NCBI RefSeq assembly: GCF_002250625.1
Contig: NZ_NMVQ01000001.1
Coordinates: forward strand, 62,001 to 126,000
DNA: 64,000 bases
Direction of reading: 5' to 3'
Origin: Enemella dayhoffiae
Lineage (GTDB): Bacteria > Actinomycetota > Actinomycetes > Propionibacteriales > Propionibacteriaceae
The translations under genes and the position numbers were made by a program. The first letter of the stretch is position 1. Each line of letters begins with the position of its first letter. The notes below the pieces were generated by a model. That model worked only from the letters and a program-made list of their open reading frames with translations. It was not told the origin of the DNA and did not search any database. Positions 52,732 to 61,278 of this stretch are shown one piece after another.

Positions 52732-54138
52732 GTGAGCAGTGCGGTGAACGAGGCCAGCGCCGAGGACGTGGCCCGGGTGACGGTGATCTCCCCCACCCGG
52801 CGCGTCGATCTCGCCCTCCCGGGCAGCACCACCCTGGGCGAGCTGATGCCGAACATCGTCCGCTTCTCCGGCTATGAGGGGGGCGGCGCGCAGGAGGCGG
52901 TGCAGGCCTGGGTGCTGCAGCGCTTCGGCGAGGACCCGCTGGACGCCGACCGCCCCGTCGCCGAGCTGAACCTGCGCGACGGGGAGACCCTGCACCTGCG
53001 GCACCGCGAGGCCGCCCTGCCCGACGCCGCCTTCGATGACGTGGTCGACGCCGTCGCCACCGCGACCGGCACCCAGCCGCTGTGGAGCAACACCGACAGC
53101 CGCCGGTTCACCCTCGTCTTCGTCGCCGTGCTGGCCGTGCTGCTGCCCGGTTTCGCGGTCGCCGCCAGTCCCGGTTGGCTGGTCGCCGCGGCCGTCCTGG
53201 TGCTCGCCCTGGCCTGCGGGTTCACCGCCGTCCTGCTGGCCCGCGCGTTCGGCCTCAAGGCCGTCTCCGGCACCCTGGCCTGGGTGGCGGTCGCGCTGAC
53301 CGCCATCGGCGGGTACGCCATCCTGCCCGGTACGCCACTGCTGCCGCGGGGCGATACCGGCGTACAGATCCTGCTCGCCGGGTCGCTGGTGCTGGCCATG
53401 GCCGGAGCGATGGCGCTCGGCACCCAGGTGACGGCGTACCCGCTGCTCGGGGTCTCCTGCGCCGCCGCGGTGATCGTGCTCGCGGCGATGGCCGCGGTCC
53501 TGCTGCCCAACCGGCAGGTGCACGCCGCCGCGATCGCGCTGGCGGTGGTGATGGCGGTGACGGCGTGGCTGCCGACCCTCGCCTTCCGGGTCGCCGGGGT
53601 GGCGATGCCGAACCTGCCGGCCACCGCCGAGGCGCTGATGGCCGACAAGCAGCCGGTCCAGCACGACATCGTCACCCGGGCGATCTCGGCCGAACGGTTC
53701 CTGTCCGCCTTCCTGGTCGGCAGCGCGCTGTCGGCGGCCCTGCTCAGCATCCCGGTCCTGGTGCTCGGTCAGGGTTGGGCGCCGACAGCGCTGATCGCCG
53801 CCTGTGCGCTGGCGCTGCTGCTGCGCGCCCGCTCGTTCACCGGGCGTACGGCCCGGCTCTCCCTGCTCTCCGCCGGCACGTTCATGGCCCTGGCCGCGAT
53901 CGCCACGGCGCTCAGCGGCTTCGAATCGCCGCTCTCCCGGGCGCTCGCCGGGATGCTGATCGTGGTGCTCGGCATCTGGTTCGGCAGCCAGTACGCCGCC
54001 ACCGGCTGGAACCGCGTCCTCTCCCCGGTCTGGGGCCGTTGGGGTGACGTGTTCGAGTGGATCGCGGTGATCGCCATCCTGCCGCTGCTGCTGGCTGTGC
54101 TCGACCTCTATTCGTGGGCCTACGGGTTGGGCGGCTGA
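52732..54138 (+). CDS. eccD: Type VII secretion integral membrane protein EccD
   Basis: 468 residues. N-terminal ubiquitin-like (YukD) domain (about 1-95: ARVTVISPTRRVDLALPGST, TLGELMPNIVRFSG), then about 11 TM helices forming the central part of the ESX inner-membrane complex. Length and layout are typical. Its 3' end overlaps the convergent glycosyltransferase gene by 19 nt. Confidence 0.92.
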   Translation: MSSAVNEASAEDVARVTVISPTRRVDLALPGSTTLGELMPNIVRFSGYEGGGAQEAVQAWVLQRFGEDPLDADRPVAELNLRDGETLHLRHREAALPDAAFDDVVDAVATATGTQPLWSNTDSRRFTLVFVAVLAVLLPGFAVAASPGWLVAAAVLVLALACGFTAVLLARAFGLKAVSGTLAWVAVALTAIGGYAILPGTPLLPRGDTGVQILLAGSLVLAMAGAMALGTQVTAYPLLGVSCAAAVIVLAAMAAVLLPNRQVHAAAIALAVVMAVTAWLPTLAFRVAGVAMPNLPATAEALMADKQPVQHDIVTRAISAERFLSAFLVGSALSAALLSIPVLVLGQGWAPTALIAACALALLLRARSFTGRTARLSLLSAGTFMALAAIATALSGFESPLSRALAGMLIVVLGIWFGSQYAATGWNRVLSPVWGRWGDVFEWIAVIAILPLLLAVLDLYSWAYGLGG

Positions 54139-54932
54139 GCCAGCTCCCAGCCCCGATCGGTACGCCGCAGCGCCCCCTCGGCCTCGAACGCGCGCAGCCA
54201 GCCGAGCATCGGCCACTCCCCCCACCGCCGGTGGAACACCTCGGCGTTGCGCACGATGTCGTGCAGGTGCTGCCGCGGGGGGCTGCTGGTCGGGTGCCAC
54301 TGGTGCACCGCGTCGGCACCGCCCACCCACACCAGCGGGATCTCGGCGGCCCGCGCCAGCCGGGCGAAGTCGGTGTCCTCCCCGCCATAGCCCACATAGT
54401 CGGTGGAGAAGCCGCCGAGCTCGCGCCAGGTCGACGCCGAGCAGGCGAACGACAGCGACCAGAACAGGTCATAGTCCGTCGACGGCACCAGCTCACCCGG
54501 TGACGGATCGGGCCGCCCCGGATGCGGGGAGCGGTGGCCGACCAGCTCGGTCCAGGGCTGCCCGGCGGACTCCTGGGGCAGATAGCTGACCGGGCCACAC
54601 AGCAACGCCCGCGTCCACAGCCGCAGCGCCCGCTGATATCCGGGGATCAGCGCCGGTGTGGGCAGGCAGTCCACATCGAGCAGCACCAGCTCGTCGTGGC
54701 CGTGGGCCAGGGCCAGCTGCACCCCCAGGTTGCGCGCCGCCGACAGCGGCAGCCCATCCTCGCAGCGGGCCACATGGGCGTGCAGGTCACCGCAGCCGGG
54801 GTCGAATTCGGCACCCATGGTGACCACCACGTGCCGCGCCTGGGGGGCGTAGGCCTGCAGCGCGGCCGCCTGGTTGTGCAGGTGCGGCAACCGGTCCGCG
54901 GTCGCCAGGGTGATCACCGCCGGTTCACGCAT
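54120..54932 (-). CDS. Glycosyltransferase family 2-type protein
   Basis: 270 residues, GT-A fold. ARNLGVQLALAHGHDELVLLDVDCLPTP carries the DxD motif, and GFSTDYVGYGGEDTDFARLAR is the acceptor-side motif seen in GT2/GT7-like galactosyl- or GalNAc-transferases. The ATG overlaps the preceding gene by 8 nt (ATGCGTGA). Last gene of a four-gene minus-strand glycosyltransferase operon. Confidence 0.82.
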   Translation of the reverse strand: MREPAVITLATADRLPHLHNQAAALQAYAPQARHVVVTMGAEFDPGCGDLHAHVARCEDGLPLSAARNLGVQLALAHGHDELVLLDVDCLPTPALIPGYQRALRLWTRALLCGPVSYLPQESAGQPWTELVGHRSPHPGRPDPSPGELVPSTDYDLFWSLSFACSASTWRELGGFSTDYVGYGGEDTDFARLARAAEIPLVWVGGADAVHQWHPTSSPPRQHLHDIVRNAEVFHRRWGEWPMLGWLRAFEAEGALRRTDRGWELAQPPNP

Positions 54933-55914
54933 CGGCCACCGCCCGCACCACGCCGGCCGCCCGCTCGGCGGCCCCCGCCAGCTCCCAGCGACTCCAGTCC
55001 GGTTGCAACGCCCGGGCGCGCTCGAGCAGTTCCGGCCAGTCCGCCGGTGCGGGCCAGCCCGGTACGCCGAGCGCCAGCTCGGCACGAACCAAGGCCTCGG
55101 TGGTGGCGTACTGCTCGCCGAACGGCCGCCGCTGCGGCACCGCGATCACCCGAGCCCCCGCCGCACCGGCGTCGGCGACCGCGTTCTGCCCCGGCTGGCA
55201 GACCACGACCTCGGCCCGGCACAGCTCCTCCCAGGGGTCGGCCAGCCACCGCCCACCCGGCCCGCCGAGCACCCGCCAGTGCCACTCGCCGGCGCGGTCC
55301 CGACGCCACGGTTGCCCGGCGTCGTCGCCGTCGGTACCGCCGCTGCCGGCCAGCAGCAGCACCCGTCCGGGTTCCGGCTCGGCGACCCGCTCGCGCCCGG
55401 TGAACCGGGACAACCCGCCCACGCAGTGCAGCCGGTCGTCGTGGCCGGCGACCTGCTCGGCCGCATACCAGCGCCGCGGCCACGGGGCCAGCAGCGCGTC
55501 GGCCAGCCGGTGCGCCAGCCGGTGCGCCCGATCGGTACGTTCGCCGGGCAGCACGGCGACCACCACCGGTACGCCGTGCAGCCGGGCCAGCGTGGCCACC
55601 TCCACCGACACGTCGACCACCATCGCCGACGGACGGACCTCATCGATCCACGCCGAGAGCTGCGTCATCCGGGCCCGCAGTCCGGGGTGTCGCCGCGGCA
55701 CCCAGTGCAGCGCCCCGCCGGCGGTCGGGTCCTGCGGCACATCGGACCCGTCCCAGTCCGGGCTCAGCCGCACCCAGTCGGCGAACCCGAGCGGACCCTC
55801 GGGCCGCTCCCGCGACGTCAGCACCGTGACCGGCTCGTCGAGGTGGGCGGCGATCACCCCGGCCCGGGTCAGGTGCCCGGACCCCTGGTGGTGCACGTAC
55901 CAGCCGATCGTCAT
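54925..55914 (-). CDS. GT-B glycosyltransferase (MurG/UGT-like)
   Basis: 329 residues. The N-terminus GWYVHHQGSGHLTRAGVIAAHL has the glycine-rich start of MurG-type enzymes, and the C-terminal AEVVVCQPGQNAVADAGAAGARVIAVPQRRPFGEQ is the donor-nucleotide binding region. The acceptor is unknown. ATG 55914 overlaps the upstream stop (ATGA). Confidence 0.8.
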   Translation of the reverse strand: MTIGWYVHHQGSGHLTRAGVIAAHLDEPVTVLTSRERPEGPLGFADWVRLSPDWDGSDVPQDPTAGGALHWVPRRHPGLRARMTQLSAWIDEVRPSAMVVDVSVEVATLARLHGVPVVVAVLPGERTDRAHRLAHRLADALLAPWPRRWYAAEQVAGHDDRLHCVGGLSRFTGRERVAEPEPGRVLLLAGSGGTDGDDAGQPWRRDRAGEWHWRVLGGPGGRWLADPWEELCRAEVVVCQPGQNAVADAGAAGARVIAVPQRRPFGEQYATTEALVRAELALGVPGWPAPADWPELLERARALQPDWSRWELAGAAERAAGVVRAVADA

Positions 55915-57041
55915 GCCGGCGCCTGAACCGCGGGCCTCGTCCACTGCCGCGTGACCCGCTGGTTGGCCAGCCGGAGATGGGCGCGTTCGAGCCAGCCGAT
56001 CCGCGCGCCCACCGAGAACTGCGCCTCGGCCACGGCCCGGGCGACGTCGCGCAGCTCGGGCCGCCCGACCAGGTCGACCGCGGCCGCGGCCAGGCCCGAC
56101 AGGTCATCCGGACGCACCAGGCGGACCGCCGGCGTACCCGCGCCCGTCTCGATCAGCCCGCCGCGGGCGAAGGCGGCGACCGGCGTACCGCAGGACAGCG
56201 ACTCGGGCAGCACCAACCCGAACGGCTCGTCCCAGCCGGGGGTGACCAGCACGCACCCGCTGGATCCGACCAGCTCGGCCAGCTCGTCGGTGCTGCACTC
56301 GCCCAGATAGTGGGCATGGTCGTCGAGCAGCGGGGCCAGCACCTCCCGGAAATAGCGCGGCGCCCCCACCCGGCCCGCCAGCCGCAGCGGCAACCCGGCG
56401 CGGCGCGCGACGAGCACCGCCAGGTGCGGCGCCTTCTCGGGCACCACCCGTCCGAACCAGAACAGTCCCGGCCCGCCCGGCCCCGGCCGCCAGACCGAGG
56501 TGTCCACGCCGTTGAGCAGCACCTCGGCCGGTACGCCGGCCTGCGCCCAGCCGCGGCGGGTGTGTTCACTGACCGCCACGAACTGCTGCCCGGCCCGGGT
56601 ACCGGCCTCGCGCAGCCCGCTCAGCATCTCGGTCAGCACGGGGGTGTGCAGCGTGGTCAGCATGGGCAGCCCGAGCCGCGCCGCCAGCCGCAGCGGCGCC
56701 CCGGAGAGGCTGTGGTTGTGCACCACGTCGACGGCCGGCCGGATCCGGGCCAACGCGTGCATCGCGGTGGCATACGCCTGTTCCTGCGCGGCCAGCGCTC
56801 CCGGGGGCAGCCGGTCGTCGCTGGGGTCGGCGTCCTCGGGCCAGCGCAGCGGCTCGAACGCCAGCTCGGGATGGCGCGGGTCGAGCTGCTCCGATCCGCG
56901 GGGGGCGACCAGCAGCACCTCGTGCCCGCGGCCCCGCAACAGGCGTACCTGGTCCATCACGTGACCCTCGAGCCCACCGGGAACCGGTTGCCGCAGCGGG
57001 TATCGGTAGGGCCCGATCACCGCGATCCGCAGCCGCCTCAT
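55911..57041 (-). CDS. Glycosyltransferase family 4 protein
   Basis: 376 residues. N-terminal RIAVIGPYRYPLRQPVPGGLEGHV; C-terminal donor domain with GRVVPEKAPHLAV and the EX7E motif in EPFGLVLPESLSCGTPVAAF. ATG 57041 overlaps the preceding stop (ATGA). Part of the same translationally coupled operon. Confidence 0.87.
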   Translation of the reverse strand: MRRLRIAVIGPYRYPLRQPVPGGLEGHVMDQVRLLRGRGHEVLLVAPRGSEQLDPRHPELAFEPLRWPEDADPSDDRLPPGALAAQEQAYATAMHALARIRPAVDVVHNHSLSGAPLRLAARLGLPMLTTLHTPVLTEMLSGLREAGTRAGQQFVAVSEHTRRGWAQAGVPAEVLLNGVDTSVWRPGPGGPGLFWFGRVVPEKAPHLAVLVARRAGLPLRLAGRVGAPRYFREVLAPLLDDHAHYLGECSTDELAELVGSSGCVLVTPGWDEPFGLVLPESLSCGTPVAAFARGGLIETGAGTPAVRLVRPDDLSGLAAAAVDLVGRPELRDVARAVAEAQFSVGARIGWLERAHLRLANQRVTRQWTRPAVQAPA

Positions 57042-58054
57042 GCGGTCGCCGGGATCCTGGCCACCTCGGCCCACAGTTCGGCGTGCCGCGCGGCCACCCG
57101 GTCCCGCTGCGCCAACCGGGCGACGCGGTCGTTGGGGCGCACGGTCGCCCGGCCGGCCAGCAGCCGGCGCAGCGCCCGCGTCAGCCCGGCCCGGTCTCCC
57201 GGTGGCCAGGTGCCCAGCAGACTCGGGTCGGGTTGCTGGTCGGCGTGGTGACCGATGGCGGGCACGGCGACGGGTACGCCGAGGTCCCCGCACAGCTCGA
57301 GCAGTCCGGAGTGGGTGCCGCTCGCATAGGGCAGCACGAGCACGCCGAGCCCGGCCAGCCACGCGTGCAGCTCGGCCTCGGCGAGCGGTTCGTGCTCCCA
57401 CCAGGCCACGTGCGGCCGGGCGGCGTGTTCGCGCAGCGGCGCACCGGCCCCGGGATGCACACTGAGCACGCAGTCGACGCCGAGCTCGGCGGTGGCCGCG
57501 ATCGTGTCGGCGACGGCCCCGCGGTCGATGCCCGCGCGCAGCGACTTGAGGTGCACCCCGACCGGTGAGCGCGAGCCGGCCCCGACCCGTGTCACGGGTT
57601 CGGTCAGCAGGGTGGGGTGGGGCAGCACCTCGGCGGCACGCCCGAAGCGGCGGGCGATCTCGGCGGCCGCCCCCGGGGTGAGGGTGATCACCCGGTCGGC
57701 CGCGGCGACCAGCAGCGCCAGCTGCTGGACGTGCCGGGTCTGCTCGCTCAGCTGCGGGTTCGTCAGGTCGTGCACGGTGACCAGCAGCCCGAGGTCGAGC
57801 TCCTCGATCACCGCGAGCACCGCGCGCAGTTCGGCCACGGTCAGCGACTCGAAGCCGAAGTGCACGTGCACCACCTCGGGACGATGCGCGCGCAGCCAGT
57901 CAGGGGTGAGCACCAGCGGTGGCCACCACTGGCCGGCCGGGCGGCCCGGCGGGATCGGATCGGGCAGCACCGTCACCGACCCGGCGGTGATTGCGCGCAC
58001 ATAGGGGTGGGCCGCGGGGACTGACGCGACCCGCAACCGGCGTTCCAAAGTCAT
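57038..58054 (-). CDS. GT-B glycosyltransferase, first gene of the minus-strand cluster
   Basis: 338 residues. VVHVHFGFESLTVAELRAVL and DLGLLVTVHDLTNPQ are typical acceptor-domain strands; VLVLPYASGTHSGLLELCGDLGVPVAVP replaces the EX7E motif with a related S-G-x-x-E-L pattern. Specificity unknown. ATG 58054; the 51 bp to the divergent gene hold both promoters. Confidence 0.8.
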   Translation of the reverse strand: MTLERRLRVASVPAAHPYVRAITAGSVTVLPDPIPPGRPAGQWWPPLVLTPDWLRAHRPEVVHVHFGFESLTVAELRAVLAVIEELDLGLLVTVHDLTNPQLSEQTRHVQQLALLVAAADRVITLTPGAAAEIARRFGRAAEVLPHPTLLTEPVTRVGAGSRSPVGVHLKSLRAGIDRGAVADTIAATAELGVDCVLSVHPGAGAPLREHAARPHVAWWEHEPLAEAELHAWLAGLGVLVLPYASGTHSGLLELCGDLGVPVAVPAIGHHADQQPDPSLLGTWPPGDRAGLTRALRRLLAGRATVRPNDRVARLAQRDRVAARHAELWAEVARIPATA

Positions 58055-58092
58055 GTCGATAAGTGTCGTATACCCGCTCGGGGTGCCGCCGA

Positions 58093-58098
58093 TACGGT
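58093..58098 (+). promoter_or_regulatory. TACGGT -10 box, leaderless promoter
   Basis: TACGGT ends 7 nt before ATG 58106. Confidence 0.45.
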
Positions 58099-58105
58099 GG
58101 GGCGC

Positions 58106-59086
58106 ATGCAGCCGGCCCCCCTCGATCCGGTCCAGGTGATCCTCGGACCGCCGGAGCACGGGGTGACCCGGTACGCCGAACAACTCGCCCGCGCCGGTGG
58201 CGGCCCGCTCCAACGCCAACGCGCCCTGGCCGACGCCCCGCCGCCCACCGGCCCGCACCACCTGCACCTCACCCCTGCCCTGTGCGGGCGTACGCCGGAG
58301 GCCGCCGCCGAGGCGCTGTTGACGTGGCTGGACCGGGCGCCGACCCGGCCCACCGTCACCCTGCACGACCTGCCGCAGCCCTCCGACGGCCACGAGATGT
58401 TCGGCCGCCGCACCCGCTGCGTGGCCCGCTGGCTGGGGACGGTCGCCGGGGTCGTGGTGAGCAGCGAGCACGAGGCCGCGCTGCTGGCCGAGTGCGCCCC
58501 GGACGCCACCGCGACGGTGATCCCGCTGCCGGTCGACCCGCCCACCGCAGCACTGGCGAACCGGCCCGGGGACAGCGTCGGCGTGCTCGGCTTCGTCTAT
58601 CCCGGCAAGGGGCACGCCGAGGCCATCGACGCCGCCGGCGCCCAACGACCCCCGGCCCCGGTCGAGGTGCTGGGGGCGGTCAGCGCCGGCCATGATCAAC
58701 TGCTCGCCGAGCTGGGCGCCCGGGCCGTCGCGGCCGGGGTCGCGCTGCGGGTCAGCGGGCACCTCGACGACGCTGCCTGGTCCGCGGCCATCGCCCGGGT
58801 CGGCGTACCGCTCGCGCTGCACCGGCATCTGTCCGCCTCCGGGTCGATCAACTCCTGGATCGCCCACCGGCGTCGCCCGGTGGTGCTCCGCGGCCGGGCG
58901 ACGACCGAGCTCGATCGGCTGCGCCCGGGCACGCTCACCCTGGTCGAACCGGACCAGGTGGCCGACGCCGTGGCCGAGGCGCTGCGCGATCCCGGGCGTA
59001 CGCTCATCGCGCCCGAGCACCCGCTGGGCCCCGACACGGCCGCGGTGCTGGCCGGTTACCGGGATTTCTGGGCCACGACGTGGTGA
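58106..59086 (+). CDS. GT-B-like glycosyltransferase
   Basis: 326 residues. The N-terminus ILGPPEHGVTRYAEQLA is the GT4 start (G-V-x-x-Y-A), with VTLHDLPQP, VVVSSEHEAALL and VGVLGFVYPGKGHAEAI following. The EX7E region is reduced (SASGSINSWIAHRRRPVVL), so activity is less certain. Leaderless start after TACGGT. Overlaps the next GTG (GTGA). Confidence 0.75.
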   Translation: MQPAPLDPVQVILGPPEHGVTRYAEQLARAGGGPLQRQRALADAPPPTGPHHLHLTPALCGRTPEAAAEALLTWLDRAPTRPTVTLHDLPQPSDGHEMFGRRTRCVARWLGTVAGVVVSSEHEAALLAECAPDATATVIPLPVDPPTAALANRPGDSVGVLGFVYPGKGHAEAIDAAGAQRPPAPVEVLGAVSAGHDQLLAELGARAVAAGVALRVSGHLDDAAWSAAIARVGVPLALHRHLSASGSINSWIAHRRRPVVLRGRATTELDRLRPGTLTLVEPDQVADAVAEALRDPGRTLIAPEHPLGPDTAAVLAGYRDFWATTW

Positions 59087-60366
59087 CCGCCGAACCGGTG
59101 CGACTCGACCGGGGATGGACGGTCCCGGGCAACCGGTGGGACCTGCTGGCGGGCGTTCCGGCGGCCGGACCGCCGGCGGTGAGCGTGGTCGTCCCCTACT
59201 TCCGCGACCAGGCCGGGCTGGACCGGATCGTGGCCGCGTTGGAGGCCCAGGATCATCCGCGGGAGCTGCTCGAGCTGGTGGTCGCCGACGACGGTTCGCC
59301 GGAGCCGCCACGGCTGGAGACCGCACTGCGGCACCGGCTCGTGCGCCAGGATGATCATGGTTTCCGGGCCGCGGCCGCACGCAACCTGGGGCTGGCGGCC
59401 GCCGAGGGTGAGGTGGTCGCCTTCCTGGACGGCGACTGCGTGCCCGAGCCCGGCTGGCTCACCGCGCTGACCCGACTGCCGGCCCTGGCCCCCGAGGCGC
59501 TGGTGGTGGGCCGCCGCGAGCACCGCAGCGGCGGGCGGGTGCTGCCCGATCCCGGCTGGCTCGCCGACGGGTACGCCGCCACGGCCAACCTGCTGCACGC
59601 CGACGACGGCAGCTGGCGTTTCATGATCAGCGCCAACCTGGCCGGGCATCGGGAGTTTCTGCGCGAGCTCGGCGGTTTCGACGGTTCGCTGGTCGGCTAT
59701 GGCGGCGAGGACTGGGAGTTGGCCGCCCGCGCCTGGTCGGCCGGCGCCCTGCTGGCCCACGAGCCCGCGGCGGTGGTGGTGCACGACGGCCCCGACTGGG
59801 CCGGCCGCCCGGAGGATCATCGGGCGCAGAAGAACGCCGAGTCGTTGGCCCTGGCCACCCGGATGGCGTCTCGGTTTGCCCGGCCGCGCGCGTTCGGCGC
59901 CCCGCTGCTCACGGCGCGGCTGGGATCCGGGTCGGTGCCGGCGGCGCTGGTGTGCGTGGACAGCCTGCTCGACGCGGTCCCGCTGTCGGTGGTCGCGGTC
60001 CCGGATGTCGTCCTCCGGGCGCTACCCAGCGACCCGCGGATCGTGCGCGACCTCCCGCCGCAGCGGCCGCGCCCGCACCCCGGCAGACCGGTGGCCCCGT
60101 GGCAGCTCGAACTGACCGAGCCGGTGCGGTTCACCGGGGCGCTGCGTGACCTGATCGACCAGCTCGGCGGGCGACCCGATCCGCCCGGCCGGGTGACCGG
60201 TCAGGGCTGGGAGCTGACCTCCGCCCGGGCCCGGGCCCGCCTCGAGCGGACCGGACAGTGGCTGTTCGACACCGTGCGCGCCGACTCCCTCACCGACCTC
60301 GAGATCGGTGCCCCACTGCCACCGGACCCCGATCTGGAGGGGTGGTTCGGCGGCTGGTGGTCATAG
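59083..60366 (+). CDS. Glycosyltransferase family 2 with C-terminal extension
   Basis: 427 residues. GT2 core: SVVVPYFRDQAGLDRIVAAL, VVADDGSPEPP, AARNLGLAAAEGEVVAFLDG with DGDC as the DxD motif, and GFDGSLVGYGGEDWELAARA. The C-terminal ~150 residues are not recognised. It shares the GYGGED motif with the protein at 54120-54932. GTG 59083 overlaps the upstream stop; GTG 59080 is also in frame. The TAG stop forms part of the inverted repeat at 60366. Confidence 0.85.
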   Translation: MTAEPVRLDRGWTVPGNRWDLLAGVPAAGPPAVSVVVPYFRDQAGLDRIVAALEAQDHPRELLELVVADDGSPEPPRLETALRHRLVRQDDHGFRAAAARNLGLAAAEGEVVAFLDGDCVPEPGWLTALTRLPALAPEALVVGRREHRSGGRVLPDPGWLADGYAATANLLHADDGSWRFMISANLAGHREFLRELGGFDGSLVGYGGEDWELAARAWSAGALLAHEPAAVVVHDGPDWAGRPEDHRAQKNAESLALATRMASRFARPRAFGAPLLTARLGSGSVPAALVCVDSLLDAVPLSVVAVPDVVLRALPSDPRIVRDLPPQRPRPHPGRPVAPWQLELTEPVRFTGALRDLIDQLGGRPDPPGRVTGQGWELTSARARARLERTGQWLFDTVRADSLTDLEIGAPLPPDPDLEGWFGGWWS

Positions 60367-60427
60367 AGTGCCACTCAACGCCCGGACGGCCCCGATTTCG
60401 CCCGGTTCGCACGGTTGAGTGGCACTC
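60366..60427. repeat. 14-bp perfect inverted repeat, CACTCAAC family
   Basis: GAGTGCCACTCAAC (60366-60379) and GTTGAGTGGCACTC (60414-60427) around a 34-nt loop, between two convergent genes. The GCCACTCAAC core recurs at 22509-22518. Confidence 0.75.
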
Positions 60428-60450
60428 CATGACCAAGCTGGAGGGACGCC

Positions 60451-61278
60451 TCAGTGATGATCATGGTCAGCATCGTCGTGATCATGATCGTGCGGGCGCT
60501 GCTCCATGCTCCGGCCGACCGCGCCCACCAGCAGCCGCGCCTGCGCCTGCCGCTCGGCCAGCAGCTGCTGCTCGGCGCCGTTCCCGACCGCGGCCCGCAG
60601 CAGCTGCTTGGTCTCCCGCAGCGCCGCATCGGGGATCTCCAGGATCGCCCCCACCACCTCGTCGGTGACCGCGGCCAGCTTCTCGGTGGGCACGGCCAGG
60701 GTGGCCAGTCCCGACCCGACCGCCTCCCCCGCGCCGACGAACCGGCTGGTCACGCACACCTCCAGCGCCCGCGAATAACCGAGAGTGCGCACCAGCGGCA
60801 GCGTCCCACCCAGGTCGGGCACCAGCCCCAGCGACGGCTCGCGCATGGCCAGGCGTACGTCCTCGGCGACCAGCCGCAGGTCCGCCGCCAGCGCCAGCTG
60901 GAAACCCGCCCCGATCGCGTTGCCCTGCACCGCGGCGATGACCAGCGCGTGGCACTCACCCCACGCGGTGAACCCCTGCTGGAAGCCGGCGATCAGCTGC
61001 TCGGTCTCGCCGTGCCCGCGGTTCGCCGCGACCGCGAGCACCTTCGGCTCACCGGGGAGCCCGTCGGGCGACAGCATCCCGCGGTCCAGCCCGGCGGAGA
61101 AGTCCTGGCCGTCGGCGTTCAGCACCACCACCCGCACCTCGGGATCCAGCCCCCGCGCGATCTCGGCCAGGGCGGCCCACATCGACGGCGTCTGCGCATT
61201 CCGCTTGTCCGGGTTGCACAGGGTGACGGTCAGCCGCGGCCCATCGCGCTCCACCCGCAGCCCAGGGTGATCAGTCAC
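60451..61278 (-). CDS. Enoyl-CoA hydratase/isomerase family protein with His/Asp-rich tail
   Basis: 275 residues, crotonase fold. Oxyanion-hole regions ADGQDFSAGLDRGML and IAAVQGNAIGAGFQLALAADLRLVAED are present. Position for catalytic Glu144 reads EPSLGLVPDLGG, which keeps one acidic residue, so hydratase or isomerase activity is possible. The last 14 residues are a metal-binding-like tail (HDHDHDDADHDHH), unusual for the family. GTG 61278 overlaps alaA by 8 nt (GTGACTGA). Confidence 0.87.
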   Translation of the reverse strand: MTDHPGLRVERDGPRLTVTLCNPDKRNAQTPSMWAALAEIARGLDPEVRVVVLNADGQDFSAGLDRGMLSPDGLPGEPKVLAVAANRGHGETEQLIAGFQQGFTAWGECHALVIAAVQGNAIGAGFQLALAADLRLVAEDVRLAMREPSLGLVPDLGGTLPLVRTLGYSRALEVCVTSRFVGAGEAVGSGLATLAVPTEKLAAVTDEVVGAILEIPDAALRETKQLLRAAVGNGAEQQLLAERQAQARLLVGAVGRSMEQRPHDHDHDDADHDHH

